A stretch of DNA of 64,000 nucleotides from Cloeon dipterum (GCF_949628265.1 NC_088787.1:15986501-16050500); one strand, 5' to 3'; counted from the first letter of the stretch, positions 37,730 through 52,400 are shown. Made by a program: numbers and translations. Notes: generated by a model not told the origin, from the sequence alone.

Positions 37730-38116
37730 CAGGGTTCGCAAAAATCCGCATTTTTCCGAAAAAAAACCCCACTACATTGCAAAAAACTGTATTTTGCGGG
37801 TTTTTATGCAATTTTGCGCATTTGTCCAAAACACATGCATTCTTATGAAAATAAAAAATTCTCATGATGCAGATGACCAAAAATAGGGATTTTTCACAAT
37901 CAGTATTAGAGCCACGGGTTCCTTCAAGAGACAGAAATTTTTAACTCTCAACGTAATTTTCTGAAATTTCAGACTCTTTTGGAGCAAAAATTGACTATTT
38001 TCGAGTTAAATTCGGAAAAATGCGGAAAAACCCAAAATTTGTGGGTTTTTCCAGCCGGTTTTTTCCGCAAAAAACCAGTGGTGCATTTTTGCGCATTGCA
38101 AAATTGGCGAATCCTG
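37730..38116. mobile_element. hAT-like non-autonomous element (MITE)
   Basis: The left end CAGGGTTCGCAAAA and the right end, read as reverse complement, CAGGATTCGCCAA form short terminal inverted repeats of the CAGGG/CAGTG type usual for hAT transposons. Flanking 8-mers tcaaaatg and tcataaaa match at 5 of 8 positions, consistent with a decayed 8-bp target-site duplication. The interior has repeated runs around ttttgcgcatt and gggtttttccg, and no transposase frame. Confidence 0.62.
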
Positions 38117-38415
38117 TCATAAAACTTCAAAATTTCTTAAGAAAAATTGGCATTCGGCTCTTTGGACCGGTAACCTACGCTTGATTCTCCTACATTGCAA
38201 TGACGAGTCCATTCGGATTTGGGAAGATTGCGATATATTTCTGACTCGGAACTTGCTGCTTTACACCTTCCGAGCATGCATCAATGAATTTCACGGGACG
38301 AATGTTTAGCGTTACAATAAAAGACCATAGCGCGGGGGCAGTAACACGAGATATGGTCCTTTTCTGGACTGGGCTTCTTTCAATGAGGCCCGTGCGCCCA
38401 TATTAATCGTTCACG
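38117..38415. other. Short spacer between hAT-like element and orphan ORF
   Basis: Less AT-rich than its neighbours. It holds a 39-codon open stretch beginning MNFTGRMFSVTIKD near 38285, which could be a further exon or pseudo-exon of the orphan gene but has no clear donor. Confidence 0.3.
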
Positions 38416-39225
38416 ATGTTTTTGGAACATGGAGTTTTCACAAGTTGTTCGCTATCCCCATCTCAAGGGGTTGAACCGATAAAAATTACTTTTTTTAATA
38501 TTTTGCCAGCCAGTAGCCGCCGGGCTCAGCTACTGTCCGGGCAAAAATTCGGCCGAAGACGGTTTAGCCAGCGGTTTCCAAATACGTATTATGCCGCTGA
38601 GACCTCTAAAAAGGCTAATCCCATCAAAAGCTCAGGGAAATCAAAAGTTAATTTTGAAAATATAATTATAATAATCAAACGCTCAAATTACATTTACGTA
38701 TACATATACTTAAATTGTTATGTCTTTCAATAGAGTCAACGTGTCAGTTATTTTTATTTACTTTTTCAGCAATTCGAAATGCTGACGTTTGATGAGTTTT
38801 GCAATAGACTACGGCAGCTCAAAGAACGCTCCAGCACCTGCGAATTTAGCCACATTACCCTGGCCAACCCTCCGTCAAGTGGTGCTCCAAGACCGGGAGT
38901 CCTGACTTTCTCGGGAACTAAGAGAGGGGTTGAAGTGACCCCCGAGAGTGCAAGCTTGCCATCAGGCACCTCGTCAGCCAATAAAACTGATGAAAAGCCT
39001 GATGGCGGGCCATCAAAGATACTCAGCAGCAAGGAACAGATAGCACCGGAAGCCAAAAGGCGTAACATATTCAAGAAATTGAAAATCATTACTAACCCAA
39101 AGACTGGTAGTCAATCCCTTGTGATTGTCGAGCGAATTCGAAAAAATGTGAAGAGGACGACTTGTATTAAAATGATTTCCGGGAGCGCACACAGCCGTCA
39201 TGCAGGAAAATTTAACACCGAATAA
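38416..39225 (+). CDS. Orphan two-exon ORF of unknown function
   Basis: Exon 38770-39225 opens with a strong acceptor (tttatttactttttcag) and encodes about 151 residues from QFEMLTFDEFCNRLRQ to a stop, with coding-like composition: Pro/Ser/Gly-rich middle, then basic KKLKIITNPKTG and VIVERIRKNVKR. A preceding exon, ending near 38650 with a weak donor (AAAA/gttaat), would supply a Ser/Arg/Lys-rich part (GQKFGRRRFSQRF) in the matching phase. The start is uncertain: Met 38416 is only the first in the frame, and Met 38779 begins the second exon alone. An aataaa overlaps the stop codon. I recognise no domain. It may be a lineage-specific nuclear protein, a captured gene fragment or a decayed retrogene. 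Confidence 0.38.
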
Positions 39226-42200
39226 AGCCCTACCGACAATAACGTTATTTAAAACAAATGACATGATAAATCCAATGGCATCATCTACTAATGATATGAG
39301 CAAGTTGTTTTGCATTTGTTGTTACGAGTTGGCAGACAATTTTTAATAATAGGGTACAAAAACTTCATGGTCTTGTGCATAGCTATAATACCAGTACTTT
39401 AAGCCTTTCTAATTGTGACGCGGGGAGCATTCATTTGAGTTGAGATCTAGATGTATGTGAATAATTTTTAGATAAGTGTTTTTGATCAATGGTTTATAAA
39501 GTTTTATAGAGATAAAAGATAAAATGAAATTCAGTTAAATAAATTTACTGAGAATTTTTTTTAACAAGCTATGTTAGATATCGCTCATCATATTTATTTT
39601 TTATTTTTGTTTTAATGAAACAATAAAATGAAGTTCTCTAAATCTAAAATTTTAATTTCAACAAATTCTTTTATCGTAGGGATCAGAAATAAATTTTAAT
39701 CTAAATATGCATTAACTCTTTTAATAATTAAGATTATTGTGATAAAATGTAATTTTAAAATTTGCTCAAAGAACTTTAAAATATAAATTAAACAGACAAC
39801 ACGAAATCCAATTCCTTCATGCGTGCATGACAGATTTAGTTGAATTTATTAAAATTATGTACAACAAATTTTAACGACAGATCGGCGTTGAAACTCTGTT
39901 AACTCCTGTGGAATAACATCTTTAACAATGAAATTTGCAAAAAAAAAACGAATTAAATGCCAATAGAGAACGAAGGATGATGCATGCTAGCTCTCAATCA
40001 CGCCGCACAAATCAGTCGAAAGGTGGCTCGGCTATCCATAGTCTCTGCGCGGTGCTGATTATACATTCAGAGGCGGCAATTTGGGTGCGATTCGGAGGTC
40101 GTGCGAGGAATTCGAGGGGTGCATCCCGCAGCACTATCAGCCATCAATCACGCCGGCTACCTTATGAGCCCCAAGGAGCAATCTTCCTCACTTACTTGTG
40201 AGTCAGCCGCAGCCGCGGCCGCGCGCAGCGTGATTGCCGGTTTTAACACTCATTTATCAGACGCACCTCATCTGCATTTCAAGCGCGCGGCACCTCAAAA
40301 ATCAATTTTAATAGCAAAGCAGAATTAAAGGCTCGATTTTGATGCGCCTTAATTGAGCTGTAGGGCTCCCGCACTTAGCGCGCGGATAAATTTAATCGTC
40401 AACAATCGCTCTTTGATCAAAATACCTGCCTGGCCTCTAGATCTTATCTCCTCTCTTTTGGCGGCTGATGCTGCCTCTGGACCAGGATGTGTGTGTGTGC
40501 TGGCTGTCGTTTCCAGTGACGAGGGGAGCAAGGCGATTTTATTCGCTCTCTTTTTGGCCGACTTCATGTTTTCTGCACACGCACTCGGCTCCTTCTCCAA
40601 AAAGCAGGAGTCCACGATTCTATTAAAGCGGCTTTCCACTTTGCCACTTGAGGAGGGGACATTAAAAACACATCCAACATCAATCTCAATCAACCGCTTT
40701 AACGTGCAGAGTTGCTTTTCAATTTTCTGCTTCTGTATCAAAACTGGTGCATTTAATCAAAGCTTAATGGAACTAAATGGGGCTTAATTTAAGTAAATGT
40801 GAATTTCAACTTCAAATAAATAGGGGATATTTTTTATTTCAATTCAACAGGTCCTGCAGTATTCGTAAAATTGAACAAAACAATCAAAATTTCTTTTTCT
40901 TTTGCTTCAAATTATTTTTCCCTACATTATAATTTTCGTAAATGATGTAGTTAGGTTAGAATATTAATTAGACACCTATATGGTGAACAGCACATGAACT
41001 GAGTGTTTGATTTGCAATTGGATGTATGTGGTTTGGTGCATTTACTGTGTTAAATTATGTACATGCCAAAAGACAAATAAATTATTATTATTCACCATAT
41101 TACAAATGTGATGGATTGGGGAAACACTTTTTATATTTAATAGTTTAGAATAAAGTAATACTACAATTTTTATAAACGACCGTTGATACATATCTATACA
41201 GACCTCATTAAAAAATTGGCATTTACAATTGACAGTAATATCTAGATGGAAACGTTTGTCTGTATATATAAGGAAATGATAACCATGGAAGGATTGTCAA
41301 ATAAAAAAATTATATATTTTATACTATTACTTTTTTCAGTTAAGTTGCTTGTTACCAACCAACTACCTTTTTCTTCTCGCGTAAATATTTTAACGTTTCC
41401 TTTTGCACACAAGAGGTCTCAACCCACCGGCAGCGAATTGATCGTCTTGTGGAAGTGTCGGCAAACATTTTTAAACATTGTTATAGGAGCGAAGGCGCGC
41501 TTCATTTCAGGCTCTAGTCTTTTGTGAACAGCGACCGCGGCCAATCCTCCACCTGTAATTAGCATAAAATATTAAAAAAGGCGAGCTAACTATGAAATAG
41601 CATGCACAAAGGACGACGGAAGCTGAATATTATTCAAAAGTGCTGCCTTCCGTGACTGTGTGCCGCTGCGTGATAGATGCACGCAATAGATTTGCAATTT
41701 CCATCAGCAGGCGTCAAAAAAGTTCACCGTCTTGCCTGCTCTCTTTCTTTTATACCTATTTCTTTTTCCTGCAGACGAATGTGAGAGAGTTTGTATGCTT
41801 TTTATTTTATTGCCCTACCTCTTTCACCAATTATGCACGGCAATAAAACAGAGGAGAGTGTGTTAAAAACGAGAGTGACTCTCCTTCTGCCATATGCCGT
41901 GCGAGTGCGGCTCTGCAAACATAATGTGTGATGCACCTCTCATCGAACAATCAGCACCTGAGCACGTTTACGGAGAAGGAGCGACTGCGGGATGAAATAC
42001 TGACACATCGCCCGCGGCCAAATCGCGAGAGGAACGCACGGGGCTGTAATGAGGAGCGCGTGATTCTCGCGGGTGAGGGGTGCATTCGATCGGGGGCAAA
42101 AAATATCGTGTCTGCCACGAGGAGAGCTTTTTGTTGCATCGCGTTTAGAGAAAATTTATGACGGTGATTCATCTAAACAGCTTTGTTCTTTTTTGCACTA

Positions 42201-43064
42201 AGCTATTTAATTAACTGTGCTCTGTTAAATTATATATGTTTCATCTTAAAAAATCATGTTAGAAGAAGTTTTTTATTCATTTCCACTGGGACACAAAATA
42301 TTCACTCAAAGAAAGGATATAAAAGCGTGAAATTTGAGATTTTCAAGTAATTAATTAAGAAAACCGAGCAGCAAAACCGTAAAAAGATCAAAATAAGCGA
42401 TCAAGCCAAATAAACGAACCAGTCACAAAGCACAAGCGTGAAATGTTAGTCATAATTGTTCAAACACAGAGAGTATTTGAAGTGCACGCTGTCAAAGGAG
42501 CAATGAACCAGCAAAAATGATGGCACTTATTAGTATTATATATTGCGAGTATGGACTTCAAAAAAATCAAAATGGAAACTTCAACAATAGAATGTTCGTG
42601 ACATAAATATCTATTACTCTTTTATACAATAGTTATATTGAGCATGTCATCATTTATCAGCTGTAGAAACTAATGTATGTTGTGCATATTGTTCCAGTTT
42701 TACAACAAATATATTTAGACGTCCTGCTCTCAGTAGTTTGAACTATTTCCTATAGAAAAAAATGCTGTATAATACAGGGTATTGTATACGACTCTTGGGA
42801 TCCAAAATGGTGCCATTGGTTATCTTTTCTCCGCTCATACACCGCTGCAGAGCTTAGCCTTTCATATAAATGCGAGCAGGGTAGCAGGGTATAGAATCAG
42901 AGGGGGTGCGCATTGAAAGAAGATCTTCACCTGAATGTACTAGCCGAAAGACAAATAACTTTGATTTAATGCAGCCAAGAGAGGGTGATGAACTTTAATG
43001 CAATTTGTGTGTCATTGAAATTTAGCTCTTGTCTCCGATTAAATAAAAAAAAACAGCCAGTTGT
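39226..43064. other. Gene desert, no gene seen
   Basis: AT-rich sequence with GC-richer islands at 40000-40700 and 41840-42130. Overlapping frames on both strands over 40349-40787 mirror each other and lack splice support. No repeats from families A or B were noticed here. Confidence 0.35.
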
Positions 43065-43470
43065 TAAAAGGCATTTTCAGGAGTGTCAAATCAGTGGGAG
43101 ATATTTGAGCAGTTTGGGGATCTATATACTAACTAGATGCCCATTATCAGAGATGGCAAAAGGTGGGTAATTATAAATTATGTGACTTGAAATGCTCAAA
43201 TAGCTCATTGTCAGCGGGCTGAGCGTCACACCGGTGGCGACCCGCCACTTACTGGTTTTCGCACCTTTCCAGCGGCTTAAGGGGAAAATGTCTGGCGTTT
43301 CAATATAGAAAAGATCTCGGTGCCGGGAGGCAGAAAGATGGGCACATTGGGCCCGAGCACCTATATATGCGACCACTTATTGGGCCCCATGTTATCCGCT
43401 CCGCTCGGCAGTTATTGGAACCAGGAGAGCTCATAGCCCACAAGATATGCTGAGTAGAAATTAAAAAAAG
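43065..43470 (-). repeat. Dispersed repeat family B, copy 3
   Basis: Reverse complement aligns over about 390 bp with the copy in TFIIIA intron 1; shared blocks include ggataacatggggccc, gggcccaatgtg, ttgaaacgcca, gagctatttgagcatttc and tttgacactcctg. The minus-strand frame at 43122-43376 lies inside the repeat and is not a gene. Confidence 0.75.
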
Positions 43471-46400
43471 AGTTGACTTTCCAGAAATCGGTTAGTAATT
43501 AAACGCACCTCTTCAAGGTTAATTGAGCAATCAAGAAATAATTTCATCTGAGCGACGACCGGTCCAAATTTTCACAGTGGAGACACTGAAAATCACTCCG
43601 CGTGTCAAATAACAATTTAGTCGCCAATTAATCTTACCCACATTCTAATTTAATTAGCTAAGGAAACACGCCCAAAACTGGGTCGGCTCCTTTTGTGGAT
43701 GCGCCGCTCGCTCAATTAGATAAAATATAATCCAGGGTGAATCTCATTCAAATGCGAAAGGCAGTAAAAAGGCAATAAAAGAAGCAGATTAAGTGATTTA
43801 TCAAGGCATGATGAGAAGATTTCTTTCGAGAAAAGCGTCGCCTCTTCCGTTTCGTGTTCACCACGGCGGGTAGAAAAGCCGTTTTTCTTTTTGATGTTGC
43901 AGCGGAATTCCACCTGAAAAGAAAGAGTCAGCCCTAGAATCATATGTATGTTAATTTCAATTAAAAAAAATCAACACAAAATAAATTTCTCGGTTTGATG
44001 CAGATGACATTTATGCTTTACTCTACACATATTTTAATTATGATATTTTGAGCGCATTTTGTTTAACATTGTGTAGGCGTACTGAAACTGAGATGGCGAA
44101 AGGTAAGGCCTGCGCGCGACCAGCAGATATAATTCAATTTCCTTCTCGATATTATGAAATGTCAATAAAACAGCCTCCAGCTTAGCTCAGAGTAGTAAAA
44201 ATGAAATAATAAGAAGTGGGTCCAAACATTCAGACTCACTTTCGGTAATGTTTACCTAACCGAAAAAAGGAGGTCCCCGCGCCTAAGCACAAAAGCAGCC
44301 AGCAGCTTTTATGCATAATGCGGCACACACACGTTCATATTTCATAAAGTTTATGGTTCCACACGACGACTCCCACAGCATTTTGAGACATAAATTCCCT
44401 CCGCGCGTCTCTGATAAGAGACTCCTGATTTGCATAATAGACTGTTGGGTGAGATATTGACTGCTCATGACTGAAAAATATTTCGTTTTACGGCTGCTGC
44501 TGTGATGGCCTCAATCAGCCTGTTTCATGCCTGGAATTCAAAGGGAATCGACTCGATTTTTCATCGTTTTCGACCTCGATCGCCGCCGGATTTTTTTTAT
44601 TATTTCTTCGCTGGCGCCCCTCCTCCCCGCTTTTCTTCTCCTTTGTTTGTTCAGCAACGTCTTTGTTATTCAAATCGTTCGGTTAGAGCACAAATTATGG
44701 CCTCTGATCGGCTTGGGCAGATGCAAATTTGTTACGAAATTATAGTTTTGGTAGCTGGTGCGAAGCAAACAACGCCAAATTGGTGGGTGCGCGTGCTAAA
44801 ACTTTCCGGCCCATCACGTGTTTTACACAAAGCCAATAGTGTAAAAATGAGCCAATTTAACGCCACTTTATGATAGAACATTGAGTGCGGCCCGTAACGG
44901 ATCCAATAGTGCTTGAAATTTAAATTAAGTCATAAATAACGCTTCCATCTGAAAAAGTCACTATGACAATGTGCAGATTCGAGGTTCACTGATTTTAGGT
45001 GCAGCTAAACTCATATAATTTTGGTATTTTTATCATCTACCTTTGGTTGAATGTTTTTATTTGGTACATCATAGTCATGGATCAATCTGGTCAATATTAT
45101 AAATATACTTCAGTTGGGGCTACATTTTTGCAAGCTAGCCAGCATTTCTGTAACGGTCCAAATTAAAACATTCACATGTCGTAGTTTGACAAAATGAAAT
45201 ATTTTATGCAGAGAGTGATTATTACTTAGACAGGAAAAATTAGATAAATATTGTGTTCGCGTTAAAATCTGCATATATTTATTAGATTTTTAAATGTTGA
45301 TGAACATCAATAATCCTCCAAAAGATTCATATTAGTGCAGCTGCTTTTAATTTTATCATGTAAGAAGTATAATAACAATAATCGTAAATTCTCGGTGCCA
45401 TCTCAAATTAAGGGGGTGGCCACCAAGGCTGTGCAGATGAGCCGAAACTATCCATGGTGAAATTTTTCAAGTAATACGTAAATGTAAATAACAACGCATG
45501 TTGCACAAAAGAATTGTAATTTTGTTAGCCACGGAGACTTATGAGGCAATCAATCAATTGCATGAATAAATATCTGCTTTAATCCACAGTCAAGTCACTT
45601 CACGAAGGCTCTCTGCTCTCGTATATACACGTCTCTCTGATTTGTGAATAGCGCTCGTCAAAATTCCGGTGGACCAGAGCCAAGCAAGGTGATTGAGCAG
45701 CCACTCAGCCGCCTCTAATTTAAGGTGTCATTTTTCACGGAGGAAACTGCCCTTGTGCCTAGGCAGGCAGACTTGACCCCCGACCCCCATTTATTTGAGA
45801 GGCAACAATTATTGATGGCCACGCATTGGTCATTTTGTTCATTGCCGCAACTGCCATCAATCACCGCCCGGCAATATTCACGCGCATTTGTTTGCTCTTC
45901 GCTCTCGAGTGAAGTCTCAATTGTCACTGTAATAAATTAATATATTATGATGCGTCGGTGCCCTTTCAGGCCCTATAAATATGCATTCATCCGCGCGCAC
46001 GCTTGTTGAGTGTGTTAAAGGCGCACTTCAAAGGAGCCTGCTCTCCGCGCGCACAAAGCTCACGAGCTTGCTTTTCTTTCTCTCGTTCTCCGCCAACTTG
46101 CGTTCGCCGGCCTTTTGTGCTCCATCGGTCACACACAAAGAGGCAAAATTAATTATGCATATTTACCACGTGAAAATTAATAAACTCAGCTGGAGCTGCA
46201 TTCCTTTCGGTTGTCATCCGTGCGCAGGATGAAACGAAACGAAAGGAACCTGTTTAGGGACGCTTTTTTTAAATGTTGATCAATTTTCGTTTAAACAGTT
46301 AAATACTCTTGTTGACTCAACATTTCGAGGTAATAGTTATCCTCCAGTCTTGGCAGCATCCAAATGAAATAGCTCGGTCCATGATATTTATTAAAAAATT

Positions 46401-49400
46401 CTATACCCAATACGATTTTTTAAAGTTGTATGCGGTGGACCCACGCTTTCCGCTCACTTAACACTACTTCTTGTTCTGATGGGAAGAATCAATGTTAATG
46501 CCCTATCCTACCGAGAAGTGTGAGTTGGGCGAAATTTGTGAGTCCTCCATACTTTCCTTTCCGCACTGCTAAAGAGCTCAAACTGACACGACTCAAAAAT
46601 TAAAATTATTTTTAATCTAGTTTATACATATGGTATATATAATATTCAATTTAATTCAAAGGACAAAATTTTATAGCAAAGTAGAGCTTTACAAAGCCTG
46701 GTTTAACATCAGAAATTGACTCACAATTAAGAGTAAATTCCAGAAAAGAGCTGCGTCAACAGAACCAAGACTTATTGTTGGCTTTGGCTGCTGGTGTACA
46801 TAAAAGGAAGGTATAATTTAAGCTGTCAAATCTGCTGCAAATTCGTTCTGCGGGCGGTTTCAAAACCAATTCCAGTGGCTTTGCATGCTGCTTGCCAGAA
46901 CTCATCCATAGCAATTTGGCAAATTTCAAGGTTGCGCCACTAAATTATTGGTTTCGAGTTGAGCTTTCGTGATTCAGCTTACACGCATATTGACGCAAAA
47001 ACGGCTGCTCGGCTCACTTACCCGGCGCGATAGGCAAATTGTTAATTTGTCCGCGCGCGCGTGTGCTGCTATCGCCGGAGCGGCGAAACATAAAGCGGGC
47101 AGGACAATTAAAAAAAAGGAAGCAGACGATTGTTAGCTTTTTCACCTGCATGCGGCAAAAATGTTGCAATTCTCGCCTGACTCAGCTTTTGAATGGTGCG
47201 AGGAATTTTTATTGCCAGAAAAAACGCGAGCGGGTCTCGTGCCATTGTTCAAGACTGGAATAAAATTACACGGACGTTTAATTTTTTTTGGCCCAGCGAA
47301 CACACACAAACAACAAATGATGCACATCCATCGTCTTTTCCATGCATCGGTCCGGCAATTGGGCCAGCACCTGCTAAATAAATGATACAATAATAATAAC
47401 AACACGCGCGCTGCGTTATACATGTAGATATGCGCCTGCCGCCGTAGCCGCCGCTCTTTTTTTGCCCAGATAACAACTCTCTCGATCGCGCCAGCAACTG
47501 CTGCTGCCGACGCCGCCTCGCTCTCGCAGGCCAGATCCACATTTGACTGACAGTTTTATTACACCGAAGCCTTTGTTCTTGCTTTTGTTGTTCCAAATTG
47601 CGTTCGCTTGATAAAGTAGATATTTGCCAGGAAATTTTAGGATAATCTAGAAATAGCTTATTCCAGTTCATTAAGCTAAAGTGACACAAATAAAAGGAAA
47701 AATTAACTGTCATGCGATCCTTTGAATTTAATAAACAATAATATCGCGAATATGATCAGCAGGATCAAAATTTTACCTTTAAGGTAGAACGCATACTTTA
47801 CACGTTTTTTTTACCCTTAATCACGTTTCTTAATAATTTCGATTTTTAAACTATTAAAAAATTTTATACGTTATGGTACATACAGTTTACTATTTCTATA
47901 TGTCTTTTAATTTTTTGATAAAAATCAAACTAACCAGTTTGTACTTGCAAAATAACAAGGTGTAATTATATTGCTTTTTAATCGCTGCACTATATAGTTT
48001 GGGCCAACTAAAAGTCAATTCAATCAATTTAATCCCAAGCTAGATCACATAACGTTGGTTAAACTCTTTGCGAGTAAGAGAAATAAAAAGACTATAGAAC
48101 ACACCAAACAGTTCACGTCATAACTTGCAGAGACCAATATAGAGAAACTAGTAATTAAGGATAATTGAAATCTATGTAGATTTTTGTTTATTTTTATTTA
48201 AATTTTGTAACAATTTATTTAAAAACCTAAATATGCACGTGGAAATCAAATTCCTTATCCACGTTAGTTTGAATTTGTTAATGTATAAAAAAATCCTGTT
48301 ATAATACACCATTACAATAATTGCATTTGAGCTAAAATCCTGGTTAACACACGAACACTTAAGCCTTTTAAGGTTTTAACATTATAAGTTCGTGAACAAC
48401 ATCAATGGAAATGCCGTGGATGGCGTCCAGCTAATCCAGGTGCAAAGGCAGAACAAATTTATGACATCGCGAATTTCCCTCCATAATTTACCGCGCGGCT
48501 TGTTGATGCACGCACTGATCGACGCCGGCCGCACCATAAATCAGTGAAAATCCACAAAGCAGCCGTGTTTTCCGCGCGAATTAAGTCAAATTTATTACAG
48601 CGAGCGAAGACCACCCTCGAAAACAATGAGAGATAAGCTGCTGGAAGTTCTCTTGATTTATTCTTATTAGCCGCGAAGCAAGAAAGAAAGAGAGTTATCA
48701 AGCCGGTGCAAACAGTGCGCGAGCGAGGAAAGCGGCGCGCATAATTTGGAGCAGCTGCCCATCCATTCTTGACCAAAAAATTACAGGGCAGTCGAAATAA
48801 TGCGTTAAGAAAAGGAGAGCGAGCTTATCTGCGGAGAAATATTATTTTGTGTGCCGGTCGGCCATAATTCACAGCACGTGAACAACTCATTTGCATACCT
48901 AATTCGGGGGCAGCGGCCAAAAACAAGGCTTTTGTTGGTGAAAAAAGCGACGCCGCGCACCAGCAAAAATATCAATTCGGCATCAAAATGCTGAGAATAA
49001 TAATTGCATGCGGCGGGTGTGCTTGCGTGGAACGTGTGTTTTACGTTTGCACGCGCGCGGGGCGGCACCCGGGCAAGGTTGGAGGAGCAATGGGACTCAC
49101 CCTGACGGTGGTTTGTGCATGTCCTGTTCGCCCCTTTGCGTGCTGCGCTGCTAAAGTGCTCTCTGGCAATGCAAATCGTGCAACCGCCACGCTGTCGCAT
49201 TGTGTGCGCTGCCTTATCGCATGCAAATTATTCGCTAGATTGCTTGCAAGGTACACCCCGGCCAATTCGCTCATAATGAGCGTGGTACCAGGCTCCAAAA
49301 AGTAATTAAGATCGGCGGCCTGCAGTGAGGGAACTTCTCGCTTGTTACTCAAATTTGTCACACTCATATGTGCACAACCCAAGAATTAAAAATGCTCCTA

Positions 49401-52400
49401 AATATCAATAACTGTGTGTATGAAACCATAAAAAAACTTTATGAATTTTTGGAATACCAATAATTTATTTTCGCCGAAAGCTTTTAATTATTTCAATTTT
49501 CTGATGACGAACGCTCCAAATACGAGGTGAAAAAATTAGCTCGCAAACCAATAGTTGCTATAACTATATACTAATATTGTTTTAAAATTTATTTCCCCAA
49601 AATAAAATATATTCAGATAACTATCAAAATTTGATTCATAAACTGAAACGGTATCAAGATTTTGAATTAAAACTCAACTCTTTCAGAAAAAAATTCGAAT
49701 AACCTTGTAATGTTTTTAGTGAATGAAAAATATGTTCAAATATAAATTATAAAAACATGCTGCTGGGAATGTGCAGAAATAAAAACAAAATCTCTTTGGA
49801 ATATAACAAGAAGTAGTTGAGTTAATGTTTGTGTTTTCTTATGTATTATAATTAAAGGTTCATTTTTAATTACAGTGCAACTGGATATATGTATAATGAA
49901 GTGTGTGAGTACAGTAATAAACAGAGTAATTAAATTTCGAACATGGTGATCAAGTTTCGGTTTAGCTCGCTTTCAAGACAAGTGTTAGGTTGCACAAATT
50001 GTTGCCAGCAGAGAGAACAAAAAGAAACAACCAGATTGCCTTATTCCCTCAAAATAATTGACATGCTCTGCCTTATTTCAAAGAGAGATTTCTCATTAAA
50101 AGAAGATAATGCACGAGAGGCGAATAATGCGTTTTCCGAAGAACAAGGAGCCGCGCATACAGACGCCGAAAGAGATGAATGGGTTCTCCGAGAGTGTTGG
50201 GTATTTACACGATGAAATTCGCTCCAGTTGAAGAGAAACTGCGATTTATATTTTCTCCGCAGCATCCATGCACAATAAATTGCAGAGTTTCCCTTTGTAA
50301 AGGCCCAGTTCAGGCCGGCGATATATTTATGCACATTCACATTCGCGCCTTGGCTTACACACTCGCACTTGCCACGGCGTTTATTGGCATCACGAAAATC
50401 AGGGTGCTGGGTGTTTAGTTAAATATTTATTATCAGCAGTGTGTAGAACACAATACGCTCATTAAACAACAAGCTGAAAGCAATAAAACTTTTCCATCAG
50501 CGGCAGCTGCATATACGCGCTCACATTAACTACTGTGTCTGTTGTGCCGCCGCCACCGCGCAAGAAAGTGATAATAAATATTAAATTTGATCTTTAGATA
50601 GGCCACACATCTTTTAACAGGTTGCAAAGACAAAAGCGTTTCAGATACCATCAATCATCGTTAATTACATTTAAATGATACGCTTTCGGGGCAGAGCATG
50701 AATTGATATAAAAAATAATGCTTCATGCCCGGCCGCTATATATCGCCGTCTGTTATCTGCAGGCTGAAGATTGTTGTTTTGTTCTATTTCATTGCAGAAC
50801 ATATTATATATTAAATGCTTAATACTTTCTGAGCTAACATAATACAAATCAAATTATTTTTGTAACAATTTTTCACAAAAAAATGTTACTTCTTTAGTAA
50901 TTTTTTAGATGGAATGAATCCACTTTGGTATAGTTCTCGGTAGTTAAAAAAATTAAATACTTGATATTTGTTTTAAATTAATAATAAAAACTTCTATAGG
51001 CAGTTAACTTATGATGCTTAAATATTAAGCTTTCTATGGAACATTTGAAAATTATGCGGCGAACATAGCATGACCTTTAGCTAATAACTGTTTACAAATC
51101 AAAATAAATTTTGAATTATAACCGAACCAAAAAATGAATTTAAATGAGCAGGGTGATACAATTATATAAAAAAACATTATACATCGTGACTCTTATTATA
51201 ATATTATTGTGCTAATGCATATAAGTAATTGAAAAAGGAAATTATGGAAATTATCAATTTTTTCCACCATATTTTCCAAAATAGCTTTGTAGGGTATCAT
51301 TTTATTGATCTGAGAGTAAAATTTGACCTTTGAAAATATTTCATAGTAGTGGGTGATTATTTTAGTAATTTTAGGAAACATATTTTTCATGCATTTACAC
51401 TTCCGTATAATTTGAGTTAGAACCTTTTTATGACCATCAATAACAAATTATGCAACGAAAGAACTTTTTTTAAAAAAAAAAACCCCTATATGTACAAAGT
51501 GTTTTGTCAAGCAGCTCTTAGTCCCAAGACAAGAATGCAATTTAAATCATTTACTCGTTAAGGATTCAAAAGTTGACTCGTGATTTTGTATTTTAAAGAG
51601 TTCTTCTTTGGTTGAGCATTCAGTTTAAATGAGATCTTATTGAACTGAAGATATTATTTGCTTTTTGTGCTTAAGTTCTTCCAAAGGTAAAGGATATTTT
51701 TACACGTCACAAATTTTGTTAATTAGGATGATGTGGCCAGATATATTGACTATTCATCAGACGTTAGACTCTTCATTGCGTGAACAAAATTAAAGTAAAT
51801 TCTAACAACCCCCGCTCCTAATAGGTATTGTATGCAAATAGTTTGTCACATGCGATGCACTGGTTGCATATCTCTGTTATTTCTTGTGTAGGCACTACCT
51901 CGTTGTCAGTCAAATTATTTTCTTCTGCCTTTTTGAACAACGTGAAATCTGCCTTTGAGTGAAGATGCAGGCAGGATCGGAATCGCGAATGAGCATCCCT
52001 TAATCGCGAGCGCGGCAGCGTCGGCGGCGAGACGAGTCGGCGCGCGGGAATAATGGCGTCAGGTGGCGGCGGGCGCAGGGACAAGCAGTTAGGGTGGCCG
52101 TGCAGCCGCAGACAAGGCAGAGCGCGAGCACCGCGCGGCTCGGGTTACGCCGCGACACCAGGCATGGCCGTAATTAAGGTCGGGCCTGGCGCAGCGCCCG
52201 CCTCCGTTCCGCCTTTCCGCGTGCGGAGAACGGCGCCGATTGGCGGGCGCGCCGGCCTGGCGGGCACTCAGTGGCTGCTCAGCGGGAACCAATGCCTCGG
52301 CGGCGGTAACGGCCCTTGGTACCCAGTGGGCAGTGAGTGAGCATTCACCGCGATCAGAGCATGCCTGGCCGCTGTGAGCATCGCTGCTGCTCGGTGAGTG

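Noticed and set aside
40349-40787. Mirrored 130- and 144-codon frames on opposite strands
   Set aside because: No signal peptide, domain, splice site or promoter; mirrored frames suggest composition rather than coding.
43122-43376. 84-codon minus-strand frame
   Set aside because: Falls inside repeat family B copy 3; not conserved as a frame in the other copies.
47142-47713. 132- and 154-codon minus-strand frames
   Set aside because: Arg/Cys/Gln-rich low-complexity translation in a GC-richer island, overlapping each other in different frames and with plus-strand frames.
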